From JAGVSZ01 sp963747775 (GTDB taxonomy: Bacteria; Pseudomonadota; Gammaproteobacteria; Burkholderiales; SG8-39): 64,000 nucleotides of DNA. The stretch is taken from contig CAVVGT010000003.1 of assembly GCA_963747775.1 (NCBI GenBank), positions 372,001-436,000 of the forward strand. Reading direction: 5' to 3'. Below, piece by piece: positions 25,623 to 34,928 of the stretch; position 1 is the stretch's first letter; each line of letters begins with the position of its first letter. A program made the translations under genes and the position numbers. Under the pieces are notes generated by a model. It searched no databases, was not told the DNA's origin, and saw only the letters and a program-made list of their open reading frames with translations.

Positions 25623-26387
25623 ATGCGTGGATTGAAAGGCAAGGTGGCCCTCGTGACGGGCGCGGCGAACGGGATCGGGCGTGCGATCGCGCTGCGGCTC
25701 GCGGAGGAGGGCTGCACCGTCGGGATCTTCGACCTGGACGAGACCGGCGCGCTCGATTGCGCCGGCCAGATCCAGGCACGCGGCGGGCATTCGCACGTCG
25801 AGCTGGTCGACATCGGCGACCACGCGGCCGTCGCGCGCGCGGTCGGCACGCTCGAACACCAGCGCGGGCCGGTGGAGATCCTCGTGAACAACGCCGGCTG
25901 GGACCGCGCGGTGAACTTCATCGACAGCGACCCGGAGTTCTGGAAGAAGGTGGTGCGGATCAACCTGTTCGGGCCGCTGAACATGCACCACGTCGTGCTG
26001 CAGCGCATGGCCGAGCGCGGGCGCGGCTGCGTGGTCAACATCGCCTCGGACGCGGGCCGGGTCGGCTCGTCGGGGGAGGCGGTGTACTCCGCATGCAAGG
26101 GCGGCGTCATCGCGCTGACCAAGACCCTCGCGCGCGAGCTGGTCGGCAAGGGCATCCGCCTGAACGCCGTGTGCCCGGGCCCGACCGACACCGCGATCCT
26201 GCGCAGCTTCACCGAGGGCCCGGACGGCGCGAAGATCCTGGAGGGGCTGAAGCGCGCGATCCCGATGCGGCGCCTCGGCACGCCGGACGACTATCCCGGC
26301 ATCGTCGCGTTTCTCGCGAGCGAGGACGCCGCCTACATCACCGGGCAGACGATCAGCGTCTCAGGCGGCCTGACGATGCACGGCTGA
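25623..26387 (+). CDS. SDR-family dehydrogenase, BadH-like
   Basis: The 254-residue short-chain dehydrogenase has cofactor motif VTGAANGIGRAIAL near residue 12, D in GIFDLDETG that favours NAD(H), NNAGWDRA near 88, catalytic Ser in VNIASDAGRVGSSGEAVY with YSACKGG (Tyr-x3-Lys) near 157, and the C-terminal ITGQTISVSGGLTMHG. It looks like 2-hydroxycyclohexanecarboxyl-CoA dehydrogenase and related CoA-ester alcohol dehydrogenases, but the exact substrate is uncertain. A GAGGAGAGAG ribosome-binding site precedes the ATG. Its 3' end overlaps the opposing acyltransferase gene by 27 bp. Confidence 0.85.
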   Translation: MRGLKGKVALVTGAANGIGRAIALRLAEEGCTVGIFDLDETGALDCAGQIQARGGHSHVELVDIGDHAAVARAVGTLEHQRGPVEILVNNAGWDRAVNFIDSDPEFWKKVVRINLFGPLNMHHVVLQRMAERGRGCVVNIASDAGRVGSSGEAVYSACKGGVIALTKTLARELVGKGIRLNAVCPGPTDTAILRSFTEGPDGAKILEGLKRAIPMRRLGTPDDYPGIVAFLASEDAAYITGQTISVSGGLTMHG

Positions 26388-27791
26388 TTCGGCCAGGAGG
26401 TGCGCGATCGAGTTCGCGTAGTACGCAATCAGGCGCGACTCCTCCGGCCGCGCGGAATACAAGCCGTCCACCTCTTCGACGACGTGGCGGAGCCGCAGCA
26501 TCTCCAGGCCGGCCGAGATGGCGTAATCCCGGTCGGCGCGCGGGACGTAGAGCTTCGCGCCGCCGGCTTCCAGCGTCTCGATCAGCCGCTCGGCCTCGGC
26601 CTTGATCGCGAGCTCCGAGAGCGCCCGCCCCGAGTCGCGCGCGAACACCGTCGCGACGAGCGGGACCGGCAGCACCGGGACGAGCCGTCCGATCTCGTCC
26701 ATCAGACGGTGTCCCAGCTCGCCGACGCGCGCGAAGCGGTCCGCTTTCGAAAGCCGGCGGAAGTCGAGGTCGCGCGCGGCGGCCCACTCGCGGACGGAGA
26801 CTGGCGTGCCGACGTTCACGCAGGCGTAGCCGAAGCGCTTCCAGCGGCTGCGCACCATCAGCGCGAGCTGCTGTCCCGCGAAGCGCAGCGTCGTCCACGC
26901 GGCGCGGAGGGCGCCGGGCCGCGGGCCGCCCGGCTCCTGGGCGAGGAGCAGCGTGCGGTCCTCCAGAGTCCGGTCGTAGTTGATCCCGAGCGGGATGAAG
27001 ACGACGTCGCGGTCGGCGTGCGGGTCGAATCCGCGCAGCATGTAATCGAGCACCCCGAGCCTCGGCTCGCCCATCCGTCCGTCGCGGGTGAGGCGGCCCT
27101 CGGGGTACACCGCCTGCGTGACGCCGTTCTCGGTCGCCATCGCGATGTAGCGCTCGAGCACGCGCCGGTAGAGGTCGTCGCCTGACCCGCGCCGCACGAA
27201 GTAGCCGCCCATCGCGCGGATCAGCTGCTGCAGCGGCCAGATGCGCGCCCACTCGCCGACCGCGTAGGAGAGCGCCGCGCGATCCGCGGCGAGGTAGGCC
27301 GCCACCACGTAGTCCATGTTCGAGCGGTGGTTCATCACGAACACCACCGTGGCGGTCGGCGGCACGCGCGCGAGGCCGGCATCGTCGATGTAGCCGATCC
27401 GCACCCGGTAGAGCGCCTCTGCGGTGCGCCGCGCGAGCCAGTAGCCGATGCGGAAGTAGAAGTACGCGTTGAACGCCGGGACGATCTCGGTCGCGTACTC
27501 GCGCACCTTCTGGGTCGCGAGGGCGCGGGGCATGTTCTGCGCGGCGGCCTGGGCGGCGGCCGCCTCCTGGACCTTCGCGTCGTAGACCAGCACGTCGATC
27601 AGCGCCTGCCGGCGCGTGCGCTGGAACGGGCGCACCTCGATCTTGAGCCGGCCCGCGACCTCGTCGAGCACGCGGTTCGCGCGGCTGCGCAGCAGCCAGC
27701 GCCAGCTCGGCCGCATCACCCGGTCGTAGACGCCGAGCGCGGCGAGAATCGCCACCGCACCGGCGAGCCAGACGGGCAGAGTGATCGTCAT
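26361..27791 (-). CDS. Glycerol-3-phosphate/lysophospholipid acyltransferase
   Basis: The 476-residue protein begins with a TM helix (LPVWLAGAVAILAALGVYDRV) and carries the PlsB/PlsC acyltransferase blocks: FVMNHRSNMDYVVA (HxxxxD) near residue 152, GSGDDLYRRVLERYI, and QAVYPEGRLTRDGRMGEP near 240, followed by DVVFIPLGINYDRT. This points to acylation of glycerol-3-phosphate or a lysophospholipid at the inner membrane. It is longer than PlsC and shorter than E. coli PlsB. It converges on the SDR gene. Confidence 0.83.
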   Translation of the reverse strand: MTITLPVWLAGAVAILAALGVYDRVMRPSWRWLLRSRANRVLDEVAGRLKIEVRPFQRTRRQALIDVLVYDAKVQEAAAAQAAAQNMPRALATQKVREYATEIVPAFNAYFYFRIGYWLARRTAEALYRVRIGYIDDAGLARVPPTATVVFVMNHRSNMDYVVAAYLAADRAALSYAVGEWARIWPLQQLIRAMGGYFVRRGSGDDLYRRVLERYIAMATENGVTQAVYPEGRLTRDGRMGEPRLGVLDYMLRGFDPHADRDVVFIPLGINYDRTLEDRTLLLAQEPGGPRPGALRAAWTTLRFAGQQLALMVRSRWKRFGYACVNVGTPVSVREWAAARDLDFRRLSKADRFARVGELGHRLMDEIGRLVPVLPVPLVATVFARDSGRALSELAIKAEAERLIETLEAGGAKLYVPRADRDYAISAGLEMLRLRHVVEEVDGLYSARPEESRLIAYYANSIAHLLAESAVHRQAA

Positions 27792-27930
27792 GATGGCGCG
27801 AGGCTACCGCCTCACGCGGGAAGGGGAAAGGGGCCAGGCCGAGTGGCGCTCGGTTCGGACCCGACGCCTTACGATCCTTCCGGCCTCGGCCATGAGCTGT
27901 CGGTTGAGATGCCCGACGCTACTACCGCTT

Positions 27931-28026
27931 CAGACTGGCTGCCGACGTTCACGTTCGGCCTGGCGAATGACAGCAGTTGCCTAAAGCGGCCGGCGAGAGT
28001 TTCTGGGGCGGAGGGCCGGTTTACCC
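27931..28026. repeat. Dispersed repeat B, left part (split by IS30)
   Basis: These bases match 49206-49303 almost exactly. The repeat resumes at 29256 after the IS30 element and runs to about 29361. Unsplit, it is 200 bp. The rest of 27792-27930 holds no recognisable gene. Confidence 0.85.
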
Positions 28027-29255
28027 GGCGGATTCAACCGGTTGATGCAACACACTGATCACTGCGCAAGCAGAAGGAGTGTTGCAGATGAAGTACCGCA
28101 CGCGCACCTACTACACGGAGGGCCAGAAGGCCTTGATGTGGGAGCGATGGAAGGAAGGCTGGACGCTCCACCAGATAGCCAAGCTGTTTGACCGGGCGCA
28201 CACGTCAGTGCAAGGAATTCTGGGTGCGTCTGGCGGCATCCGTCCAGCAGAGCGGCACCGTGCCGAAGTGGCGCTTACCCTGCCCGAGCGTGAGGAGATC
28301 TCGCGCGCTGTGATGGCAGGTCAATCGATCCGAACAGTCGCTGCACTTCTGGGCCGAGCTGCATCCACAGTCAGCCGCGAGATCAAGCGCAACGGTGGCC
28401 AAGAGTTCTATAGGGCGAGTCAAGCCGACCAGGCCGCATGGGATCGAGGACACCGTCCCAAGATCTGCAAGCTGGCGGAGAACCGGGCGTTGGCCCGCAT
28501 CGTGACCGACAAGCTGCGGATGCTGTGGTCGCCAGAGCAAATTGCCGGTTGGCTCAAGCATACTTATCCGCGCGACGAGAGCCATCGCGTGTCACACGAG
28601 ACCATCTACCGCAGCCTCTTCATCCAGGCGCGGGGAGCCCTGAAGAAGGAGCTCCTCCAGCACTTGAGGCGCACGCGCGGCATGCGTCGGTCTCGGCATC
28701 ACACGCAGAAGACTGACGTTCACGGGCAGATCGTCGGTGCCGTGTCGATCAGCGAACGCCCTGCGTCCGCCGAGGATCGCGCTGTGCCTGGCCACTGGGA
28801 GGGAGATCTGATGTTCGGCGCTCACAACAGCCAGATCGCAACGCTGGTTGAGCGCCAAACGCGGTACGTCATGCTCGTTAAGGTGGCGAGCAAAGACACG
28901 GAGACGGTCGTCGACGCGTTGATCAAGAACACGCGCAAGCTGCCCCAGGAGCTGTACAAGTCACTCACGTGGGATCGAGGTAAGGAGATGGCCGGTCACA
29001 TGCGATTCACGCTTGCCACCGACATCCAGGTCTACTTCTGTGATCCACGCAGTCCTTGGCAACGCGGCAGCAACGAGAACACGAACGGCCTGCTCAGGCA
29101 GTACCTGCCCAAGGGCATCGACATCTCGAGCTACTCACAAGCCAAGCTCAACGCTGTAGCGAGACAATTGAACGAGAGGCCAAGGAAGACACTTGGCTAC
29201 CAGACTCCGGCTGAGATGTTCAGCCACACCGTTGCGTTGACCGGTTGAATCCGCC
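28027..29255 (+). mobile_element. IS30-family element, copy 1 (intact, 1229 bp)
   Basis: Terminal inverted repeats read GGCGGATTCAACCGG and CCGGTTGAATCCGCC. The flanks are CC on both sides (28025-28026 and 29256-29257), a 2-bp target duplication typical of IS30. The unoccupied target sequence is present at 49206-49405, which proves the ends. It holds one transposase gene. Confidence 0.95.
28088..29248 (+). CDS. IS30-family transposase
   Basis: The 386-residue transposase has an N-terminal helix-turn-helix (WTLHQIAKLFDRAHTSVQGI), a second IS30-type HTH (SIRTVAALLGRAASTVSREI) and the DDE core: Asp in GHWEGDLMFG near 235, Asp in SLTWDRGKEMAGH near 300 and Glu in RGSNENTNGLLRQYLPKG near 335. It ends close to the right inverted repeat. 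The start is the ATG at 28088 behind GAAGGAG. It is intact and could move this copy and act on the two broken ones. Confidence 0.95.
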   Translation: MKYRTRTYYTEGQKALMWERWKEGWTLHQIAKLFDRAHTSVQGILGASGGIRPAERHRAEVALTLPEREEISRAVMAGQSIRTVAALLGRAASTVSREIKRNGGQEFYRASQADQAAWDRGHRPKICKLAENRALARIVTDKLRMLWSPEQIAGWLKHTYPRDESHRVSHETIYRSLFIQARGALKKELLQHLRRTRGMRRSRHHTQKTDVHGQIVGAVSISERPASAEDRAVPGHWEGDLMFGAHNSQIATLVERQTRYVMLVKVASKDTETVVDALIKNTRKLPQELYKSLTWDRGKEMAGHMRFTLATDIQVYFCDPRSPWQRGSNENTNGLLRQYLPKGIDISSYSQAKLNAVARQLNERPRKTLGYQTPAEMFSHTVALTG

Positions 29256-29361
29256 CCTGAAACTTGACGCTCGCCAGTCGTCGAGCAGGTGGCAGCCACC
29301 TGCCCTCAACGTTGACCGCCCAACGGCTGCATTCGAAGCCAGCGAACTGTCACTGTCGACC
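29256..29361. repeat. Dispersed repeat B, right part
   Basis: This continues repeat B after the IS30 insertion and matches 49302-49405. It contains an 8-bp perfect hairpin, GCAGGTGG-CAG-CCACCTGC. The next 200 bp, to the SMP-30 gene, hold no clear gene. Confidence 0.85.
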
Positions 29362-29576
29362 CTTTGCTGCCTGTTCTGCTTTAGGGAAGCGGACGCTCGG
29401 GGATTCTCTGAACGGCCAAAACGGTCGGTCAGATTCTACGCAAAAGCACCCACGCACCGATTACCGCAGCGACATGCGTGGCGCGGCGGTATCGGGCCGA
29501 GCCGTCGTACCGCGGCCGTTCGACGGCCGGCTGCTCGGATTCCGTTTCTAGGTCAGCGTGGAGAGGCGCGATGCGT

Positions 29577-30806
29577 TCACCCCGGAGACGCCCCCTGAGT
29601 AGCGGTGTAGACCGCGTAGAGCGACTGGCTTGCGACCATGAATAGCCGGTTGCGCTTGGGACCGCCGAAGGTGACGTTGCCACATATCTCGGGCAGCCGA
29701 ATCCGACCGAGCAGCTTGCCCGCTGGGCTCCAGACCGTGACACCGCTGTAGCCGACCGCGCGGCCGGCATTGCTTGCGCACCAGAGATTACCGAAAACAT
29801 CGGCGCGGAAGCCGTCGGGACCGCATTTCACGCCGTCGACCATACACTCGGTGAACACTTTCTGGTTGGACAGCTTGCTATCCGATCCGACATCGAGCAC
29901 GTGGATGTCGCCTTTGCCAGCCGGGCCGGTGCTGGAAACATAGAGCTTCTTGAAATCGGGTGAGAAGCACAGGCCGTTGGGGTTCGGCACTTTGTCATCG
30001 GGGATCACTACATCGAGTCGGCCGCTTGGATCCCACCGATAAACCTGCGTAGGCAGCTCCTGCTTTGTGTCGCTAACGCCTACTGGCTGACCGACCCGGT
30101 TGTTGAGCTTGCCTTGCGGGTTGCTCTTGCCGCCTGCGGGATCGGGGGTGCCTTCGTAGAGCTGAGCGCCGTACGGTGGATCGGTGAACCAGATGCTGCC
30201 ATCCGGATGCGGAGCCGCGTCATTGGGCGAGTTGAGGCGCTTGCCCTTGACGGAGTCGGCGAGCACCGTGATCGAGCCGTCGAGCTCGTAGCGGACGACG
30301 CGCCGGGTCAGATGCTCGCAGGAGATCTGCCGGCCCTGGAAGTCGAAGGTATTGCCGTTGCTGTTGTTCGAAGGCATCCGAAAGACGGAGACGTGACCGT
30401 CGTCCTCGATCCAACGCATTTGCCGGTTGTTGGGGATGTCGCTCCAGACCAGGAAGCGCCCGACTGAGTTCCACGCCGGACCCTCGGCCCACAACGCCCC
30501 GGTCCACAGGCGCTGAATGGGCGCGTTCGGTTGCGCAAGCCCATTGAAGGACGGATCGACCGCAAGAACGTCGGGATCCCAGAAGTAGACGTTTGGCGCG
30601 CCGTTCGGACCGAAATCACGCGGCGGGCTGGTTACCGTGCTCGGTGGCGCGGCGCCTTTGCCCTGGGCCAGCGCATCTCCCGCAGCTAACGCGACCGCGC
30701 TTGCGCCGAGGCCTGCAAGGAACCGGCGGCGCCCAACGCTGGCCAATAGGTCGCCTCGCTCCGGCTCGTTGAGACCGGACAACTCCTGCCTTGTCGTAGT
30801 GGCCAT
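29577..30806 (-). CDS. TAT-exported SMP-30/gluconolactonase-like protein
   Basis: The 409-residue protein carries a twin-arginine signal (VGRRRFLAGLGASAVALAAG near residue 25) followed by a six-bladed propeller of the SMP-30/gluconolactonase/LRE family: PAWNSVGRFLVWSDIPNNRQ, NGNTFDFQGRQISCEHLTRR, LNSPNDAAPHPDGSIWFTDP near 190, NGLCFSPDFKKLYVSSTG near 280 and CGPDGFRADVFGNLWCAS near 325. The metal-site Glu, Asn and Asp positions appear kept. The family hydrolyses sugar lactones and related esters in the periplasm. No sugar operon is adjacent, so the substrate is unknown. Confidence 0.88.
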   Translation of the reverse strand: MATTTRQELSGLNEPERGDLLASVGRRRFLAGLGASAVALAAGDALAQGKGAAPPSTVTSPPRDFGPNGAPNVYFWDPDVLAVDPSFNGLAQPNAPIQRLWTGALWAEGPAWNSVGRFLVWSDIPNNRQMRWIEDDGHVSVFRMPSNNSNGNTFDFQGRQISCEHLTRRVVRYELDGSITVLADSVKGKRLNSPNDAAPHPDGSIWFTDPPYGAQLYEGTPDPAGGKSNPQGKLNNRVGQPVGVSDTKQELPTQVYRWDPSGRLDVVIPDDKVPNPNGLCFSPDFKKLYVSSTGPAGKGDIHVLDVGSDSKLSNQKVFTECMVDGVKCGPDGFRADVFGNLWCASNAGRAVGYSGVTVWSPAGKLLGRIRLPEICGNVTFGGPKRNRLFMVASQSLYAVYTATQGASPG

Positions 30807-31417
30807 CCTTGTTCTCCCTTCGTTGACGCTGACAACCGGCGCCGATTTCTCGCCGCGGGCACCTTACGGCTGAAACCGTCGCCTCGTTACATCGAGCCGA
30901 ACTTCAGAAGCAAGAAAAGGAAAACTCTTATCCCGGGATCCTGGTCGTGCGACCGGACCTCGGTTTCGTCGTCATGGTATTGGCGTGGGCGCCTCTCAGC
31001 AAGCTTGCGAGTGCAGATGTTTTTGCGTCGCCGCGCAGCGTGCTGAGCCCGCTCGACGATCCGCTGCCGGGTTCTGGCGGTGCCTGCAATGAATGTCCGC
31101 TTCGGAGCAAATTAGGAGACCGGGTCACGCGGCCGGTCCTGTGGCCGATCAGCGACCGTCAGCCGAAGGGCTCAGGTCGACCCACAACAGCCGGTCGCAC
31201 TTCTCAAGAGCAGCCGTTCAAGCATCAAGCTAGCCGGCAATGGCGCAGATGCTCGATTAGGCGCGACCAGCCCGCAACGATCCATCACGGAATCACCTCA
31301 TCGGCACGCAGCAGCAAGATTGCGGGATCGTGGGGCCGAGCGTTTCGCGGTGTTGAGGTTTATTCCAAGCACGTACTTGGTCGGCTGTTGGGATTCATGG
31401 GGCATCCCATCAGGTGC
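30807..31417. other. Gene-poor stretch with repeat A1 and duplicated tctC flank
   Basis: No convincing gene was seen. Repeat A copy 1 lies at 31087-31183. From about 31176 to the tctC stop the sequence is a near-identical inverted copy of 47289-47527. Confidence 0.6.
31087..31183 (+). repeat. Dispersed repeat A, copy 1 (both modules)
   Basis: Module 1 (GTCCGCTTCGGAGCAA-type) at about 31094 is followed by the 43-bp core module at 31141-31183, containing AGCGACCGTCAGCCGAAGGG. The core recurs at 32666, 53007, 55261 and 59812. Confidence 0.8.
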
Positions 31418-32408
31418 TCAGTCGATCTTTATCCCGAGCGCTTTGACGACTGGCGTCCAGAGTGCAACATCGGCTGCGAGGGACCGACGGAATTTTTCGG
31501 GATCTGAGTCGAGAGTGGGTTCGATACCCGCGTCGATCAACATCCGCTGGAAGGCCGGTTCGGCGACCGCCGTGCGCGTCGCCTGCGCAATCTGTTCGAT
31601 GATCCCGATCGGCGTCCCGGCCGGCGCGAGCAGCCCAATGGAGCCTCTCACGGTCATGCCGGGGAAGCCCAGTTCGGCCGCCGTCGGAAGCTCAGGCGCA
31701 GCGATGAGCCGCGTGGGACTCGTCACGGCCAGAATCCGCAGCTTGCCGGACCGATGGAATTCGAGCACCTGCCCGGTCACGCCTGGCGTACCCATCGGAA
31801 CTTGTCCGCCGATCAGGTCTGTGACCAATGGGCCGGTGCCCCGATACGGCACGTCGCACGATGCCGGGTGTTCCGGCGAGCGATTTGAACAACTCGCCGG
31901 TCAGATGCTGGATCGAGCCGACACCCGCGTGCCCGTAGGACAGCTTGCCGGGATTGGCTTTCGCATAAGCGATCAGCTCCTCTAGGGTCCGAACCGGCAC
32001 CGAGGGATGCACTGCGATGCAGAGAACATTGGCGGCGATGCCCGCGATCGGATCCAGGTCTTTGACCGGATCGTAGAGCGGCCGACTCTTGAGCAGCGCC
32101 TCGTTGACGTGCGGCAGCGTCCCGCCGAGCAGGATCGTGTAGCCGTCAGGCTGGGCGCGTGCGACGGCGGCAGCACCTATCGAAGCGCCGCCGCCACCGA
32201 TGTTTTCAACCACCACCGTGCCGAGTAGAGGCTTCATCTTCTCCGCCCACGGGCGTCCGACGGCGTCGAATGCGCCACCCGGAGGAAAAGGAATCACGAG
32301 CCGGATCGGTCGCGTCGGATAGGCTTGCGCCCGTGCGATGCGGGAGACGGCCGGCAGCGCGACAGCGCCCGCGGCCAGATGCAGAAATCGTCGGCGGGGA
32401 AGTTTCAT
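31418..32408 (-). CDS. TctC-family solute-binding protein (one frameshift)
   Basis: This is a periplasmic binding protein of the tripartite tricarboxylate transporter family (Bug/TctC). The ATG at 32408 gives a signal peptide with a TAT-like RRR (MKLPRRRFLHLAAGAVALPA), then YPTRPIRLVIPFPPGGAFDAVG, NIGGGGASIGAAAVARAQPDGYT and KLSYGHAGVGSIQHLTGELF. One extra base near 31857 shifts the frame. The end reads VPYRGTGPLVTDLIGGQVPM...GLLAPAGTPIGIIEQIAQATR. No TctA or TctB is nearby, as for most Bug proteins in Burkholderiales. Its 3' half is duplicated at 46876-47288. Confidence 0.85.
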
Positions 32409-32665
32409 GGCGTTACCTCCAGGAATGCAACCGGACGACGATACACGGCAGCGACGCGCCCATCGCTTTTGGCCTATCTCGGCCGGATGATGGGCACCGC
32501 GATCTGACACTAGCCGTCAGATCAAGTCCCGGTCACTACACATCATTGGATTACTTCGTCGACCAGTGGAAGTCCAACGATACTATTCGTTCCGTCGGGG
32601 GTTCGCACCCGCCGGCGGGTGACTGCGTATCCGGATATTTTCGCGTCGCCCTCGAATGTCTCCAG
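32409..32665. other. Short gene-free stretch
   Basis: This is the upstream region of the tctC gene. I see no convincing gene; it ends at repeat A copy 2. Confidence 0.5.
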
Positions 32666-32706
32666 TCGGCCGGTCAGCGACCGTCAGCCGAAGGGCTCAA
32701 GTCGAC
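32666..32706 (+). repeat. Dispersed repeat A, copy 2 (split by IS30 copy 2)
   Basis: This is the 43-bp core, interrupted two bases before its end. The last bases (ACCC) follow the IS30 right end at 34762, and AC is duplicated. Confidence 0.8.
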
Positions 32707-32767
32707 GGCGGATTCAACCGGTTGATGCAACACACTGATCACTGCGCAAGCAGAAGGAGTGTTGCAG

Positions 32768-34754
32768 ATGAAGTACCGCACGCGCACCTACTACACGGAG
32801 GGCCAGAAGGCCTTGATGTGGGAGCGATGGAAGGAAGGCTGGACGCTCCACCAGATAGCCAAGCTGTTTGACCGGGCGCACACGTCAGTGCAAGGAATTC
32901 TGGGTGCGTCTGGCGGCATCCGTCCAGCAGAGCGGCACCGTGCCGAAGTGGCGCTTACCCTGCCCGAGCGTGAGGAGATCTCGCGCGCTGTGATGGCAGG
33001 TCAATCGATCCGAACAGTCGCTGCACTTCTGGGCCGAGCTGCATCCACAGTCAGCCGCGAGATCAAGCGCAACGGTGGCCAAGAGTTCTATAGGGCGAGT
33101 CAAGCCGACCAGGCGAGCCTGTCAGGAGTTTTGTGTGTGAGGCATACGCATGGAACTGAAAGGAACAGGTATGCCAAAGCCAGTCAGGAAGATGCAGAGA
33201 GCCAACGCTGCTGCGCGCAAGCGGCGGTGTTGCCCAAGATACCGGGCGGAGTTGCTTGACCAGTTGGTGACGGGTCCGATGACGCGGAGGCGGTCGACGA
33301 GGCTCCCGGGCGTTCAAGAAGGCGCTGATCGAACGCGCCTGGGCGCCGAGATGAGCCACGACCTGGGCTACGCCGCCGGCACGGAGAAGCCCGAGGCGGC
33401 GACCAACCACCGCAACTCAGGGGCATCTGGCCGAGATGTACGCACCGAGGTGACCCCGGAGTTCATCAGCGTCGGTCACCGACGCGGTGCTCGCGGAAAT
33501 CACCGCCTGGCAGGCCCGGCCGCTGGAGCCGATGTACCCGGTGATCTTCTTCGACGCGCTGCGGGTGAAGATCCGGGAGGACAACGTGGTGCGCAACAAG
33601 GCAGTCTACCTGGCCCTGGGCGTGCGGCCCGAGGGCACCCGCGAGATCCTCGGGCTGTGGATCGAGAACACCGAGGGGGCGAAATTCTGGATGAAGGTGT
33701 TCAACGACCTGAAGACCCGCGGTGTCCAGGACATCCTGATCGCGGTCACCGACGGCCTGAAGGGCATGTCCGAAGCCCTGGCGGTGGTCTATCCGGCCAC
33801 CACCCTGCAGACCTGCATCGTGCACCTGATCCGCAACAGCCTGGACTACGCCAGCCTGGAAGGAGCGCAGGGCGCTCGCGGCGGCAATCAAGCCAATCTA
33901 CACGGCCCCGAGCGCGGAGGCGGCCGAGGCCCGACCAGGCCGCATGGGATCGAGGACACCGTCCCAAGATCTGCAAGCTGGCGGAGAACCGGGCGTTGGC
34001 CCGCATCGTGACCGACAAGCTGCGGATGCTGTGGTCGCCAGAGCAAATTGCCGGTTGGCTCAAGCATACTTATCCGCGCGACGAGAGCCATCGCGTGTCA
34101 CACGAGACCATCTACCGCAGCCTCTTCATCCAGGCGCGGGGAGCCCTGAAGAAGGAGCTCCTCCAGCACTTGAGGCGCACGCGCGGCATGCGTCGGTCTC
34201 GGCATCACACGCAGAAGACTGACGTTCACGGGCAGATCGTCGGTGCCGTGTCGATCAGCGAACGCCCTGCGTCCGCCGAGGATCGCGCTGTGCCTGGCCA
34301 CTGGGAGGGAGATCTGATGTTCGGCGCTCACAACAGCCAGATCGCAACGCTGGTTGAGCGCCAAACGCGGTACGTCATGCTCGTTAAGGTGGCGAGCAAA
34401 GACACGGAGACGGTCGTCGACGCGTTGATCAAGAACACGCGCAAGCTGCCCCAGGAGCTGTACAAGTCACTCACGTGGGATCGAGGTAAGGAGATGGCCG
34501 GTCACATGCGATTCACGCTTGCCACCGACATCCAGGTCTACTTCTGTGATCCACGCAGTCCTTGGCAACGCGGCAGCAACGAGAACACGAACGGCCTGCT
34601 CAGGCAGTACCTGCCCAAGGGCATCGACATCTCGAGCTACTCACAAGCCAAGCTCAACGCTGTAGCGAGACAATTGAACGAGAGGCCAAGGAAGACACTT
34701 GGCTACCAGACTCCGGCTGAGATGTTCAGCCACACCGTTGCGTTGACCGGTTGA
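32768..34754 (+). pseudogene. IS30 transposase interrupted after residue ~116
   Basis: The first 347 bp (to 33114) and the last part (from 33931) are identical in reading to the intact transposase at 28088-29248. The IS256 fragment lies between them, just after SQADQA. All catalytic residues are in the downstream part, but it is cut from its start. The protein cannot be made normally. Confidence 0.92.
33115..33930 (+). mobile_element. IS256-family fragment inside IS30 copy 2
   Basis: The left end carries the IS256-type inverted repeat (GAGCCTGTCAGGAG) and the start of the transposase at 33171 (MPKPVRKMQRANAAA). Early frameshifts and an internal deletion of about 180 bp near 33418 follow. It stops inside the gene at codons for EAAEA, without the right terminal repeat. 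Yet a 10-bp direct repeat, CCGACCAGGC, lies on both sides (33105-33114 and 33931-33940). Confidence 0.85.
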
Positions 34755-34761
34755 ATCCGCC

Positions 34762-34928
34762 ACCCAAACCGGTCATACGTGCTGCTTACAAGCAGCCGTT
34801 CGGGTCGCCTAAACGCTGGTGCTGAGTGCGACGAAGCAGGAGCGAGGGACGAGCGGACTTCGTCGAGCGTGACTGAGCGGTCGGGTACTGCGATGCGGCA
34901 TTCGCAGTACCGCGAGCTGTGAAAAAAG
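34762..34928. other. Short stretch with a perfect hairpin
   Basis: It contains GGTACTGCGA and TCGCAGTACC (34884-34911), a perfect 10-bp stem with an 8-nt loop. It lies between IS30 copy 2 and the truncated IS256. It is not followed by a T tract. It may be the end of another lost element. Confidence 0.5.

Larger units (their letters stand above)
32707..34761 (+). mobile_element. IS30-family element, copy 2, interrupted by an IS256 fragment
   Basis: Both terminal repeats (GGCGGATTCAACCGG and its complement) are present, with an AC duplication at 32705-32706 and 34762-34763. The internal 816-bp segment 33115-33930 is IS256-derived. Without it the element would match copy 1. Confidence 0.92.

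Noticed and set aside
28027..34761. Composite transposon bounded by IS30 copies 1 and 2
   Set aside because: Each IS30 copy has its own separate 2-bp duplication, so they inserted independently.
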